From NCBI GenBank assembly GCA_019426215.1, contig CM033406.1, forward strand, positions 6,215,001 through 6,279,000: 64,000 nt of DNA, read 5' to 3'. The notes beneath the pieces are model-generated. The model searched no databases. It saw nothing but the letters and a program-made list of their open reading frames with translations, and was not told the DNA's origin. The position numbers were made by a program, and so were the translations under genes. The first letter of the stretch is position 1. The number at the start of each line of letters is the position of its first letter. The stretch comes from Buddleja alternifolia (Eukaryota; Streptophyta; Magnoliopsida; Lamiales; Scrophulariaceae). This document shows positions 20,619 through 31,770 of the stretch, piece after piece.

Positions 20619-21375
20619 TTGATTCCGTTGATTTCAGTTCGCTAACCGCTTTACCCTTACTTTTGGTGGTAGCAATTAAAGCTCCTGATTCAGTCGCTGA
20701 AGTCGATGTGTCGCTAACTTCACCCAATTCGAATTCAAATGCCTTTAACTCTGAAAACACATGTTCTAGAGTAAGAGTCTCCAAGGTCTGTGATTCTCTC
20801 ATAGCAACAGTCTTAATCAAGTATTTACTTGGAAGAGTTCTGAAAATCTTATTGAGCATTTCCTTGTTGGTCAATTCTTTATCTAGTGACGCTAACTCGA
20901 TAATGAGCAAAGTAAATCTTGCGTCCAATTGTTCTAGTGTCTCATTGGGCTGCATCTTGAAATGCTCAAATCTTTGCATGACTATGGAAAGTTTATTCTC
21001 CTTCATTTGTGCCGATCCTTCACACACTATAGCCAACTTATCCCATATTTCTTTAGAAGTCTTACATTGCTTGATCTTGTTGAACAATGCATCATTGTCT
21101 CCTAATGCTGAGTAAAGTGCACTTCGTCCGACATTATCTAGATTTGCTCTTTTTCGATCATCAGCCGTCCATTCTAACTTAGGTTTCTCGACATAACCAT
21201 CTAGAGTGGCCTCGGTTGCTTCAGGGGCTCGAGTTACAACTTTCATAATCTGAATGGGGCCATCTGTAATCACATCACACATTTCATTATCGCAAGAGCA
21301 TAAATAAGCGAATGCTCTAAGTTTCCAAGAATCATAGTTTGATTCTACCAGCTTAGGCATTTTGTTAAAAGCCAT
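20560..21375 (-). pseudogene. gag: M gag: capsid-like UBN2 domain
   Basis: N-terminal gag of a Copia element. Starts MAFNKMPKLVESNYDSWKL, about 100 bases after the primer site. Motifs of the UBN2/Retrotran_gag_2 family follow: RANLDNVGRSALYSALGD, CKTSKEIWDKLAIVCEGS, KLSIVMQRFEHFKM, ETLEQLDARFTLLI and RTLPSKYLIKTVAMRES. It forms the particle shell in relatives. The domain is uninterrupted for about 260 residues, and a one-base shift then separates it from the zinc knuckle. The start is chosen because it is the first Met after the leader and fits the family N terminus. Confidence 0.85.
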
Positions 21376-21476
21376 AAGGAGATGTTTTAAAGAGAAAATT
21401 TAAAGCGATTAAGTTTTAAAAAGATGAATCTGAACAAGCTGTTACGCTCGGAAATGCTCAGGTTTCTAATTCAACC

Positions 21477-21488
21477 GCTCTGATACCA
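21477..21488 (-). promoter_or_regulatory. Primer binding site of M (initiator Met-tRNA)
   Basis: TGGTATCAGAGC on the minus strand, complementary to the 3' end of plant initiator Met-tRNA, three bases after the LTR end. Confidence 0.9.
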
Positions 21489-21507
21489 CTTGGTGGTCCC
21501 AAGTGGC

Positions 21508-21577
21508 ATACGAAAGGGTCTAGAATGGGGGGGGTTGAATAGACCCTGAAGTCTTTTTCGACTTCAAAAATTCGTAT
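21508..21577 (-). promoter_or_regulatory. Conserved three-stem fold at M LTR end
   Basis: Outer stem ATACGAA/TTCGTAT (21571-21577 with 21508-21514). Hairpin 1 is GAAGTC/GACTTC (21548-21553 with 21560-21565). Hairpin 2 is GGGTCTA/TAGACCC. It lies about 20 bases upstream of the primer site, in U5. Confidence 0.68.
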
Positions 21578-22326
21578 CACTTTTAAAGATTTGAACACTT
21601 AGAAGTTGAGTGCTTGGGTCAGACGCTTCAGTAAAGATAACTTAGACTTAGTGATTTTAGCCATTTACCAAAGTAGGGTAATGCCTAGATCGCTTAATCA
21701 GGGTTAGCACAGCGGATATGATTTTTAGCGTTCGATTGGTTAATTAATCGCTTTGCAATTAGCTTGTCTTTTTTCAAAGAATATAATATAATGTAAATCA
21801 AGACAATAATTAAAGTAAATGACACAAGAAATTGTAAGGTTCACTGGGTGATGTAATCTCAGCTACGTCCTTCTTCTCCTTTTTCACTTGGAGGAATTTA
21901 CTAGGATGATTATCGAAGAATCACACAGAATCTTCTACAAGATAGTAAAGGATGAAAAAGATCTCGGGCTCCTTGATCACACAAATTTCAGCACCAATGA
22001 AGATCGTCTTCTACAAGCTTCCCTCACTCAGAAATACTGCCTGTAAGGGGTTTCAACTTCTTTCTCACTTAGATGAAAGGTTGAAGGTTTGTCACAAGGA
22101 TTTGTTTGTTTTTGGGAAGATCAAACAACTTGGAATATCTCAGTAAGGATTTAGGTTTCTTCATTGGAAGAGATTTGAGATATTTGTGACTGTCTGGAAT
22201 GTAGATGAAAAGCTTGAAAGAATTTTAGCTATGGAGTTTCTAAGCTTTTTCTTGTGCAGGTACGTAAATTTCTCTTGTAATATTATGTACCGTGTTACTT
22301 TTTTTTGGGGTTTGCTGAAGGTAAGG

Positions 22327-22335
22327 TATTTATAG
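22327..22335 (-). promoter_or_regulatory. TATA box in M LTR
   Basis: CTATAAATA on the minus strand, in the same context as the Y2 and S2 LTRs. Confidence 0.6.
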
Positions 22336-22984
22336 GCAATTCTTGGGATCTGTCCGTTGGACACATGTGGGAGCGTGCCTTTCACGCGTCGCGTGATTCT
22401 ACCAAAAACCTGACATTCCTGAAAATCTACTGGCACCGATTGGATGGGAGCAGCTATAAACTCTGGAGTTTTGACAGTCTAGTCATAAAGGTGGCTTGTC
22501 CACAAGTCACAGTAGCTTATCACATTTAATGCTCTTATCAGGCATTTAATGCATTTGAATTTATTTCCCGTTGGAAATAATTGTCCGTTGAATGATTGCA
22601 TTTAAGTCCTTCATGACTTGAGGATTTAATTCAGGTGAATCTAAAACTGATCACTAGAATGATTTGAGCGCTTGATCCATAAATCCTAAAACAGTCCTTT
22701 AGCGTTTGACGGGCGCTAAGAACAAAACCTCATCTTCAGTTGACTTTAGACGCTGATCTTCAACCTCTTCTCTAATAGACTCTCCTAGAATTCTATTAGC
22801 GATTCGGTATCTAATACTTAGTCTAAAATCTATAAAGATAGAAATTACAAGCCTAATAAAAAATTACATATTCTCAAACGCTTATACAAAGATCTATCAA
22901 AACAGAAACTTACATTGTGTTTGGGGTCTAACATAAAATCCTATCTTGTCATCATCAAAACATCTAACATGAAATTTCCTAACA

Positions 22985-23501
22985 CCAGTAGTGTTAGACC
23001 TCATCGGCAATCTTGTTTTAAGTTAGGTTGTGTTTTTTTAGTGAATACGTTACGTGTATCAATACATTGTGAAACTCAGTCATCTAGTAATAATATAAAA
23101 ATCTACTAACAACTACTACAATCAATTAATAACTACTAAGAAACTCAAGAAAGACTCACATGTTGATAGGAGCAAAACCTAAAACCTTAAATATTTTTGG
23201 GCCTTACTTGACGGGTAGAGATAGACCTTAGATAAACATGGGTTTTCTTCTCGATAGTATTTCTTGCTTTTATAGTAGTTGATGAAGCTCGTGGATCATT
23301 GATGGGTATGGGAACAGTCGTGCACATAAGACGACGATTGTGGAACGTTCTCTAAACTCGTGATCCTAAATAAGTTTTGTAAATCCTGTATCTTGCACAA
23401 CGGAAAGGAAAACATATCTGGATTCACAAGTCGGATCAATTTTGGTGTTTAATAATTTTATAAAAATAAGAGGAATCGAATTTCATCAAATTACTAACAT
23501 T
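22985..23501. other. Unassigned spacer between M and A
   Basis: No gene recognised. It resembles 17150-17260 around 23100-23225 (ACAATCAATTAATAAC...TTTGGGCCTTAC), suggesting a shared dispersed repeat. Confidence 0.35.
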
Positions 23502-25048
23502 TGTTGCAGAATAGGATTTCTTTAACTTTAAAAGTAGCAGCAATTCCAGATCCCTGCCTCTAGATATCACGCTGATATAAAGCACGAAAAAAAATCCTCC
23601 TCCTATGGCTCAATAGAGGCCGATTGGCTAAGGGGAGGGGAGAGAGTATTTTTTTCTCTTCTCTTGTTACGCAGTAGAGTTATGAATGAGTAAGTTAGAT
23701 CTATCCAATAGGCTTTGTGTATTTATATCAGGATTGGAATGAACTAATTCCTTAAACCCATCTCCCCATAATACACGCCTACTTCCTCTATAGTGGGCTA
23801 AGTTGACTTTCAACTTAGTCCACTTATTAATTAAATCCAACATATATTTAATCCAATTAATATATGATATTAATTAATAATCTACTAAATTAATTAATCC
23901 AATAATTAATTTAGAATAAAAGGAAGATAATAAATTAATTCAATTATTTATTATTATTATTAATTTATTTTAATTAATATAATTAATTAAATTAATTAGT
24001 TGGACCATCAAATGACAAATTAACTATTTAACCTTATTTGATAACTCGAGATTTTCTTCGCTACTTCCTTGAAAGCGCGACTCTTTTGATCCGTCTCAAC
24101 TGGCAATGGGAGAAAACCAAGGATGTGAGTGTCATCTAGCCAGTCTCGTGGACTTACATAGAAACTCAATTGAAACTAAAAGATTTAATTAATACGAACC
24201 TCTAAATACTATGTGAGTATAAGCCTTTCACTGTAACATCCCGATTGAGTGAAAGTCATGGAATGTGTCAAACTCACATGACTCGATGTTGTGCTAAATA
24301 AATCATAGTAAGATGAAATTACCAAACTACCCCTCGTGTTCCACACGAGTTAGTTTTTCTGCTTTGGCCAAAGACTTATAATTTCATTTACCTATGATTG
24401 CACATGATGTTAACTCGTTTACAACTTGAGATAGTGAATCCCATATTGGCAGTCATCGAACGATTGCTGCCTGCCCACTTAGACCGTACTTCGAGATCGA
24501 TCCCACCAAAGGGTGAATTGGATCTAACTACTCTAATAAAAAGTCTAGTGTCACAAGCACAATCTTCGTGACTCCTCAGTTCTATGGCTCACTTACACTA
24601 ACATGACCAGTAACTCAATCATTGATAGTCATTGAGTAAATACCTATGTGTTTGAATTACGGTGAGCCGTATTCAAATACATCAATTCCATTGATATATC
24701 TACGGCACAAGCTCCCACTATTCCCTAGTGACTGACTGACACTCCTTGTCTGAACTTGTGTCATACAAGTCTGGTCATAATGCCCAATTAAGACTCTTTA
24801 TCTTGCGAACCTTATTTAAATAACCAAGGAATTGATGCTTCTAGTATCCATCTCCTTAATCCTTCCGGAGTAGAAGCTCACTCTTGATTATTTGGGACTT
24901 TGAATTGTTCAATACTTATTAATGCCATTAAGATTCAAATGAACAAAATAAAATTGCCTTTTATTCCATACAAATTGTTTGTACAACAAAAAAGTAAAAG
25001 CCCTATACAATCTAATTCCTCATTGGCATTAAGGGTATAATTCTAATA
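23502..25048 (-). repeat. Copia A 3' LTR (about 1.55 kb)
   Basis: On the minus strand it begins TATTAGAATTATACCC (TG changed to TA) right after a purine tract GCAAGTGAGAGAT, and the end is placed at ...TGCAACA (23502). It is homologous to the starts of the F, G, C and D LTRs (TGTTAGGTATATGCCC type) and carries the palindrome CTTTGGCCAAAG at 24362-24373. The 3' limit is inferred from TG/CA only. Confidence 0.7.
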
Positions 25049-25074
25049 ATCTCTCACTTGCACTCAATGCCAAT

Positions 25075-25900
25075 CGCTATGATATCTAATACCCATATTT
25101 TCCAGATGTCGCTCTAGCACCGCTTGTGATAAGGGCTTGGTGAGTGGGTTAGCTACATTATTCACTGAATCTATTCTTGGCACGGCGACGTCGCCTCTTC
25201 CAACAATCTCTCTAATGATGTGATATCTTCTCTCTATGTGTTTGGATTTATTGCGAGACCTTGGTTCCTTAGCTTACACGATGGATCCATTGTTGTCACG
25301 GAAAAGTGGCAACGGGAGCTCCATGCCAGGAACCACTTGATGTTCCGCCACGGAATTCTTTATCCAAATAGCCTTTTTAGTAGCCTTTGAGACAGCCACG
25401 TATTCAGCTTCAGCGGTAGAATCAGCAACTGTGCTTTGTTGGGAACTTTCCAAGTCACTGCTCTACCATTTAAAGTGAATACAAATTCGGAAGTTGATTT
25501 ACGATCATCGACATCCGATTGAAAATCAGAGTCGGTGTAACCTTCCACTTTAAGTTCTTCATCTCCATATGTCAAACACATATCCTTAGTTCATCTTAAG
25601 TACTTAAGGATACAACAATCCAATGATGTTCTCCTAGGTTAGCTTGAAACCTACTTACCACGCTCACAGCGAAGGCAATGTCTGGTCTCGTGCACAACAC
25701 AGTGTACATGAGACTTCCCACATCTGATGCATAGGGAATGGAATTCATCCTCTTTCGATCTTCCTCACTTTGAGGGCTCATCGATTTGGAGAGGTGAAGT
25801 CCATGTCTCATGGCTAACAGGCCTCTCATAGAATTTTATATCCCAAACCTTTTAAGGACATTTTCTAAGTAGAGGGCTTGGGATAGCCCCATTCTCCTAT
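25075..25900 (-). pseudogene. pol: Copia A pol: RNase H region, degraded
   Basis: Minus-strand pieces 25829-25596 (PQSEEDRKRMNSIPYASDVGSLMY, RPDIAFAVSVVSRFQAN) and 25581-25360 (VEGYTDSDFQSDVDDRKSTS, LNGRAVTW). These are the RT connection and RNase H of a Copia polyprotein. The frame is lost near 25590 and again near 25430, and the later RNase H motifs are only traceable out of frame. It lies directly upstream of the A polypurine tract and LTR, as expected for the pol end. Confidence 0.75.
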
Positions 25901-26640
25901 TCACGCTATCCCTGTAAATGAGAATTCCAAGGATATATGTAGCTTTTCCTAAGTCTTTCATGGAGAACGTGCTTGAGAGCCATATTTTGATCGAGGTCAA
26001 TAGGCCTATATCATTTTCTATAAGTAGAATTCCGTCTACGTATAGGACCAGAAAAAATATCTTACTCCCACTTGTTTTCTTGTAAATGCATGGTTCATCT
26101 TCGTTCTTGACGAAGCCATAGTTCCTAACTTCTTCATCAAAACAGAGATTCCATCTCCGCGATGCTTGTTTGAGTCCATAAATGGATATATCAATTTACA
26201 CACCTTATGAGAATCTTTGTTGGATATGAAACCTTTGGACTTTTCCATATAGATGTCCTCCTCGAGGAATCCATTTAGGAACGCTGACTTCACGTCCATC
26301 TGCCAAATTTCATAATCCAGATATGTGGCTATAGAAAGCAGAATCTTGATGGATTTGATCATGGCTACAGGCGAGAAGGTTGCCTCATAGCCAATGCCCT
26401 CCTTTTGAATATACCCTTCCGCCACTAGCATGGCCTTATAGGTCCACCTTGCCATCTGGACCAATCTTTCTCTTGTAGATCCATTTGCAACCTATCGGTA
26501 CAACTCCCTTGGGGCCATCTACTAGAGTCCTGACTTGGTTCAAATACATCGAATCCATCTATGTTCTCATAGCCTCAAGTCATTTCGCAGAGTCTATATC
26601 CGCCATTTCCTAAACATAAGTAAAGGGATCATCTCCATAG
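25901..26640 (-). pseudogene. pol: Copia A pol: reverse transcriptase, catalytic box altered
   Basis: Minus-strand RVT_2 domain. Piece 26464-26036 shows KAMLVAEGYIQKEGIGYEATFSPVAMIKSI, the first catalytic Asp in [21 protein letters not shown], and then a shifted end. The YVDD box reads YVDG (26031-26042), losing the second catalytic Asp, so even without the frameshifts it would be inactive. Homologous to B and C. Confidence 0.78.
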
Positions 26641-26799
26641 TTCCCTTCCGCTACGGTATACAAATTATGCTTTCCCTGTAGCAGAACAATCTCTCAGGCG
26701 GTTGACAACTCTACTTGATCTGCGCGGTGGTGGTTGCATTTGGGTTAGTTCATTTTGAGCTTCTTGAACAGTGGTCTCTAAAGGGATTTCGTTTTGTTC

Positions 26800-27660
26800 T
26801 TCCGCAACAATCTTTCTTCCTGCACCACCTTCTCAGACAAATTCCTCTTTGAGAAAGTAAGCATTTAATGCCACAATGACTCTCTGGTCATCGTGCAGGT
26901 AAAAAAGGTATTCCATTGAATCTTTTGGGAAACCAACGAATCGACCTTTCAGAGATCTATCTTCCAATTTGTCCATCTTTGTCTTTTTCACATAGGCTGG
27001 ACAACCCCATATCCTTATGTGTTTAAGGCTCGGTGTCTTTCCACTTCATATCTCATAAGGAGTTTTAGGAACAGACTTAGATGGACACTTGTTTAAGATA
27101 TATGTTGCAGCAAGCAATGCATATTCCCACAATGATATGGGGAGATCTGTGTAGTTGAGCATCGAACGAACCATATCCAATAGCATTCTATTTTGGGATT
27201 CAGCTACCCCATTTAGTTCTGGAGTTGCTAGAGGAGTTAATTGCAATACCATTTCCTATTCTAATAAGAACTCACCAAATTTAGCACTTATGTATTCTCC
27301 ACCTCGATCCGATCGGAGTGTCTTAATATATTTGCCTTTGATTTTTAACTAAGGCCTTGAATTCTTAAACCATTCAATGAATTCAGACTTGTACTTCATT
27401 AAGTAAACAAGACCATACCTAGATTGGTCGTCAGTAAATGTTATGAAGTATTGAAAACCTTAGCGAGCCATTTTACCGAAAGGCCCACAAACGATAGTAT
27501 GTATTAAACCAAGGACTTCACTAGCTCGTTCAAAATGCCCTGTGAAGGGAGACCTAGTCAATTTGCCTTTGAGACAAGATTCACAAGTGGAAAATGGGAC
27601 TGACCCTAATGTGCTTATTGGCCCATCTTTCTCAAGTTCGCGAATTTTGTACTCTCCAGC
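26800..27660 (-). pseudogene. pol: Copia A pol: integrase core and C-terminal region, many stops
   Basis: On the minus strand the core reads FITFTDDQSRYGLVYLMKYKS, then RSDRGGEYI and [21 protein letters not shown] (27252-27046), giving the Asp, Asp and Glu of the integrase catalytic triad. C-terminal KGRFVGFP-type and GGAGRKIV-type segments follow toward 26800. Single stops and shifts separate the pieces. Confidence 0.75.
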
Positions 27661-28110
27661 CTAACCTAGTCTTAGATGTAAGATAAGTCTTTGATTTGTC
27701 TTAGACATATTACGTTTCTTGGTGATAGTATACATAATATATCTATTTTGGACATTTAAATAATATAAACAATTTAATAAAGATGCAGAGCCAACACATT
27801 CATTTCTAAAATAAATATTACAAACATTGTTCAGAAAACGAAAATCGTATCCAAGTTTAACCAAAACAGGAACAGAACAAATATTTTTGAGCCCATTGAG
27901 CAAAACAAGTCAGTCTTTCAAATTAATTAAATGTCCACTAGCTAATGTAATAGAAATGGATCCTATGTAAATGGCAGCCACACTATGTCTGCTGCCAACA
28001 TTGATCATCACTTCTTGCTCCTCTAGCCTCCTACTTCTTTCCAGATACTATTTCAAAACACAGACATGAGCACCAGCTCCAGAGTCTAGAATCCAAGAAG
28101 TGGATTGATA
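27661..28110 (-). pseudogene. pol: Copia A pol: protease and pre-integrase fragment
   Basis: Minus strand: a protease motif WILDSGAGAH near 28090, active-site DSG intact, then LNGLKNICSVPVLVKLGYDFRF and NRYIMYTITKKRNM (27903-27661), ending in the pre-integrase HLRLG. Upstream of the protease the homology stops near 28110, so gag and the 5' LTR are absent. Confidence 0.75.
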
Positions 28111-28346
28111 CACTTGCATTTTCATTTGTCTTTACCCTTAAATTATCTAGTTTTTTATCGACCTTTGATATATCTTCATCCAATTTAATACATTAATCCA
28201 TTCTTTTCATGTTTTTCAGGATAACAAATAAGTGGAGTGAAAAGATGAAGGATTGAAATCAAATCAAACTAAATTTTGCATCAAAGTGGCGAAGACCGCG
28301 TTGTTCTGATATGAACACCATGGTCTTGCATAGGCAGCGCCGAAGA
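28111..28346. other. Unassigned junction sequence
   Basis: Lies between truncated A and the F LTR. No gene is seen. A short GTTCATATCAGAAC resembles a decayed primer-site context but is not convincing. Confidence 0.3.
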
Positions 28347-30761
28347 TGTTAGGTGTATGCCCTCAATGCCTACGAGAAATTAGATTGAGTAGGGCTTTGA
28401 TAAGTTATTTGTATAAACTATTTATTGTTTCTATTTAAAGAATAAAGGTTTTGATTTTGTTCATATAAATCTAATGACATTTAAATGTATTGAACAAATA
28501 AGTCCATGAGATTTGAAGATAGACTTTCCACCTATTATAGACAAGAGGAGCCGTAGGGGTGTACATAAACCCGCTCAACCCGCCCGACTCGATCCGCCCG
28601 AAAACCGCCAGTTTGAAACTATTAAATAATTGTGGTGGGTTGAAAAAATTGCAACCCGCCACTTTCGGGTCGGGTGGTGAGCTTAATAATTATAACCCGC
28701 TTAACCCGCCACCCGACCGCTAATTGTATATGTCATAAGTATATATAAGTGTGTGTATATATATATATAGAGAGAGAGAGTTAAAGATTACCCTAAACTC
28801 TTAAAACTATATAGCATATATATAAACTTTAGTAAGAGTGGTTTTATTCATAATAATGTAAAACACTTTATTTTTAATTTGAGTAAATAAATTATTTCAT
28901 TTGAACATATGTTTTCTTGATTTGAACGAAGATGTAGATGTATATTTTGATGATAAACTTATAAGATAATTTAATTTTATTAATATTTTAGAGTTTACAA
29001 TTCATGATAAATATGATTTTTATTTAATAACATCATTTATTTTTGTATTTCTCATCAACTCAATTTTTTTAGTTAAATGTACAACAAATATGTTATTTAG
29101 ATTCTTACTTACCAGTTGAAACTAAAAGTAAGTTGTAAGAACTATAATTATAATTTGATAACCCGCCAACCCGCCCGCTAAATACATTAAACCCGACCGA
29201 CCCGAACCGCTCGGTTTGAAAGGATAATTATGCGATTTCGGTTTGAGATTTTGTCAACCCGCATATATCGGGTAGGGTTATTTTTTTCTTTAAAACCGCC
29301 CGAACCGGACCGCGTACACCCCTAAGAGGAGGTACTGGAAGAGTCAAATACTTAATCTCTTAAACCAAGAGTTCGCGAGTTAAGGAATTTTAATTGCGCA
29401 TTAAAATTCAACTCGTATGACACCTACTTTGACAAGTACCATTCGTGCACTGATTAGATAGTGCGAGCTGGTGTCATGAATATGATTAATGGAATTAACA
29501 TATTTGAACTCGACTTGCATTAATCCGATCACATGGATATTTACTCTTTGACAGTCAACGATTGGGATTAAAATTGCGATATTATGTGTGAACTTTAGAC
29601 CTGAGCAGTTAGTTATAATGTGCTTGTAGTATTGGATATGTTATCAAAGTAGTTAGACCTGTATCACCTGATAGGTGGGGTCGACCTCAAAGTACGATCC
29701 AAATGGTGCATTCGACATTGTAAGATAACTACCAATATGGGATTTACCGTCTCGACAGTAAACGAGTATTTGACCTGTGCAATCATAAGTAATGGAAATT
29801 ACAAAGTCTTTGGCCAAAGCAAATAAACTAACAAGTGATGGTCACTAAGGGTAGTTTGGTAATTTCACATTATTATGATTACCGAGCACAGCATCAAGTA
29901 TGTTTGACGTACCATGGCTCTTACTTGATCGGGTCACGCCGGTGAAGATTTTATATGCATATGATAGTCGTAATCAAGGTTAGTAATGACATTTTCAGCT
30001 CATATTCAATTGGATTACAATTTGGCTCCACGATGTTAGCTATGTGACAACCTTATCCTTTGGAATCCTCCCATTGCCAATTGAATCGAGTCTAGAAAGT
30101 TACGCTATGTGAAGAAAAGGAATATTTTCATGCTAAGGGTATTTTGGTAAAATCACATTAGATGTGATTGACTGACGAAATGGATGGCGTGATTTAATTA
30201 AAGATATTTTATTAAATTAAATAAATTAATTAAATCATATTAATTCATAAGTTAAATTAATTGGAAATTAATTTATGAGTTGAATTAAATTAATTACATT
30301 AATTTTAATTAGATTAGAGTAATTAATTAATTGTCAATTGGATTGGACTTAGATTTAATTAATTACACATGGGCTAAGATGGTACAAAGCCCAGAAGCCC
30401 ATCCCAGCTAGGCCTAGCGGCCGCCCCCCTCATTGTATACCTGAGGGTTCTGCTTATGTGATATAAGTAGTTAGTCAGTGTCAGAATTCTACACAGAAGT
30501 TATTGTTTTAGAATCTGACTTTCAGCCAAAGAAACCTAGAGCAATAGGAAAGACAAAATTTCCTCCCTCTCTCTCCAACTAGCTGCCGCTGCCATTGTTG
30601 TTGGGAGGAGATCGGAGCTTTTCTCAGAGAAATTTCTTTCCCGTGATTATTTAGCGGCAGAAGTCTAGGGCTACTGCTGATAAATTAGAATTTTGTTGTC
30701 AAGAGGTAATTCGATTACTCTCTTTCATAAGACGTTCTTACTGTAGTTTATTTCCTACACA
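28347..30761 (+). repeat. Copia F 5' LTR, interrupted by a DNA transposon
   Basis: Starts TGTTAGGTGTATGCCC. It has CTTTGGCCAAAG at 29808-29819 and an AT-rich block at 30190-30360, and ends near TTTCCTACACA at 30761, directly before the gag ATG. Without the insertion at 28551-29331 the LTR is about 1.63 kb, the same as solo LTR G, which supports both limits. Confidence 0.75.
28551..29323. mobile_element. hAT-like non-autonomous transposon (MITE-like) inside the F LTR
   Basis: Terminal inverted repeats TAGGGGTGTAC (28554) and GTACACCCCT (ending 29323), with an AT-rich interior containing TATA/GAGA dinucleotide runs (28750-28780). The 8-base duplication AAGAGGAG lies at 28543-28550 and 29324-29331. 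The subterminal regions have repeated AACCCGCC/GGCGGGTT words on both sides. No coding capacity. Confidence 0.75.
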
Positions 30762-31090
30762 ATGACTAACCCTTTGAAAGTATTGCTTGAGAAAAATGTC
30801 CTCACTGGACCAAACTACTCTGATTGGATTAGAGCATTGAAGACGGTCCTCAATGATGAATCACTTGAATATACACTAGAGATGGATCGGCCACAAAGGC
30901 TTAGGGGTCGATGCGGATGAATCTGCCATACTAGCATACTCAGATTGGATCTCTGATGCAAGAAAAGTAAGGGATTACATGTTGAGCTCCATGTGCAATG
31001 CACTACAACAAACGCATGAGAACATGGATAGTCCTAGGTCAATCCTGCTGCACTTGGAGGAACTGTTCGGGGAACGGGGCAAGTCCATTA
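30762..31090 (+). pseudogene. gag: Copia F gag, N-terminal fragment
   Basis: Copia gag start: MTNPLKVLLEKNVLTGPNYS, then DWIRALKTVLNDESLEYTLE, a stop or shift near 30915, then SDWISDARKVRDYMLSSMCNALQ and HENMDSPRSILLHLEELFGERGKSIRY. Homologous to the C gag (43402) and E gag (54243). The homology is cut at about 31090, where Sirevirus S2 integrase takes over. The start is an ATG directly after the LTR end, with no primer site or leader between. Confidence 0.75.
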
Positions 31091-31092
31091 GA

Positions 31093-31660
31093 TACTTTTT
31101 ATAAAGATGAAACTAGTGTCAAGCTCACAGCGCTAATTCGTCAATTACAAACCTCAAAAGATTTAAAGGTGATAAGAATTAGAAGCGATAGAGGAACTGA
31201 ATTTACTAACCAATTTGTTGAGAAGTTTTGTACAGATTTTGGAAAACTTCATGAGTATTCTACTCATAGAACACCTCAACAGAATGGAGTTGCCGAGCGA
31301 CGGAACAGAACACTTAAAGAAGCCGCTAGGACGATGTTAGCAGAGTTCAAGCTGCCTCAAAGGTTTTGGGTCAAAGCTATCAATACCACTTGCTACACTC
31401 AGAACCAGTGTATGATCAACAAGCAACATGAGATGACTCCATATGAGTTGTGGAAGGGACGTAAGCCAAACGTTTCATAATTTCATTTATTTGGTTTAAA
31501 ATGTTTCATTCATAACAATGGATCCCAAAGTCTAAGGACATTTGATCCTAAATTGGATAAGGGAATCTTTCTAGGCTATGGCAAGAATGGAAAGAGTTTT
31601 CTCATCCTAAATAAGATCAAATCGAAGGTTGAAGAATCCATTCATGTTGTGTTTGATGAT
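31093..31660 (+). pseudogene. pol: S2 pol: integrase fragment fused to F gag
   Basis: Integrase from just after the first catalytic Asp: KDETSVKLTALIRQLQ, RSDRGTEFTNQ, then NGVAERRNRTLKEAARTMLAEF and PYELWKGRKPNVS. The first Asp (VDDFSR in S1) is missing because of the junction. TAA at 31478-31480 falls where S1 keeps a Tyr codon. Homology continues to 31660 (LDKGIFLGYGKNG). An artificial ORF 30998-31480 runs from F-derived bases into this domain. Confidence 0.8.
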
Positions 31661-31770
31661 GCTAACCAAGAACCAAGGTAAATCCTGATGATGTAGGAAT
31701 TGAAGATTACCCAACAAACGTCACAAATCCTAAGATTACTCGTGATGATAATGGGGATGATGAGATCTTT

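Larger units (their letters stand above)
18992..22984 (-). mobile_element. Sirevirus M, reverse strand, 5' LTR plus gag only
   Basis: On the minus strand: a complete 5' LTR (22984 to 21492), a primer site, gag with zinc knuckle, then a Lys-rich gag extension. The element breaks off near 18990 before any protease, so pol, env-like ORF and 3' LTR are missing. Confidence 0.82.
21492..22984 (-). repeat. M 5' LTR (complete, about 1.49 kb)
   Basis: On the minus strand it starts TGTTAGGAAATTTCATG at 22984 and ends GGGACCACCA at 21492, just before the primer site. It is close to the Y2 and S2 LTRs. This copy fixes the true 3' limit of the Sirevirus LTR because the primer site is preserved. Confidence 0.9.

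Noticed and set aside
28750..28785. TA/GA dinucleotide run as a regulatory feature
   Set aside because: A short microsatellite inside the hAT-like element, with no further support.
30998..31480. 160-codon ORF as a single new gene
   Set aside because: Its first part is Copia gag sequence in the wrong frame and its second part is Sirevirus integrase. It is a chance ORF across a junction.
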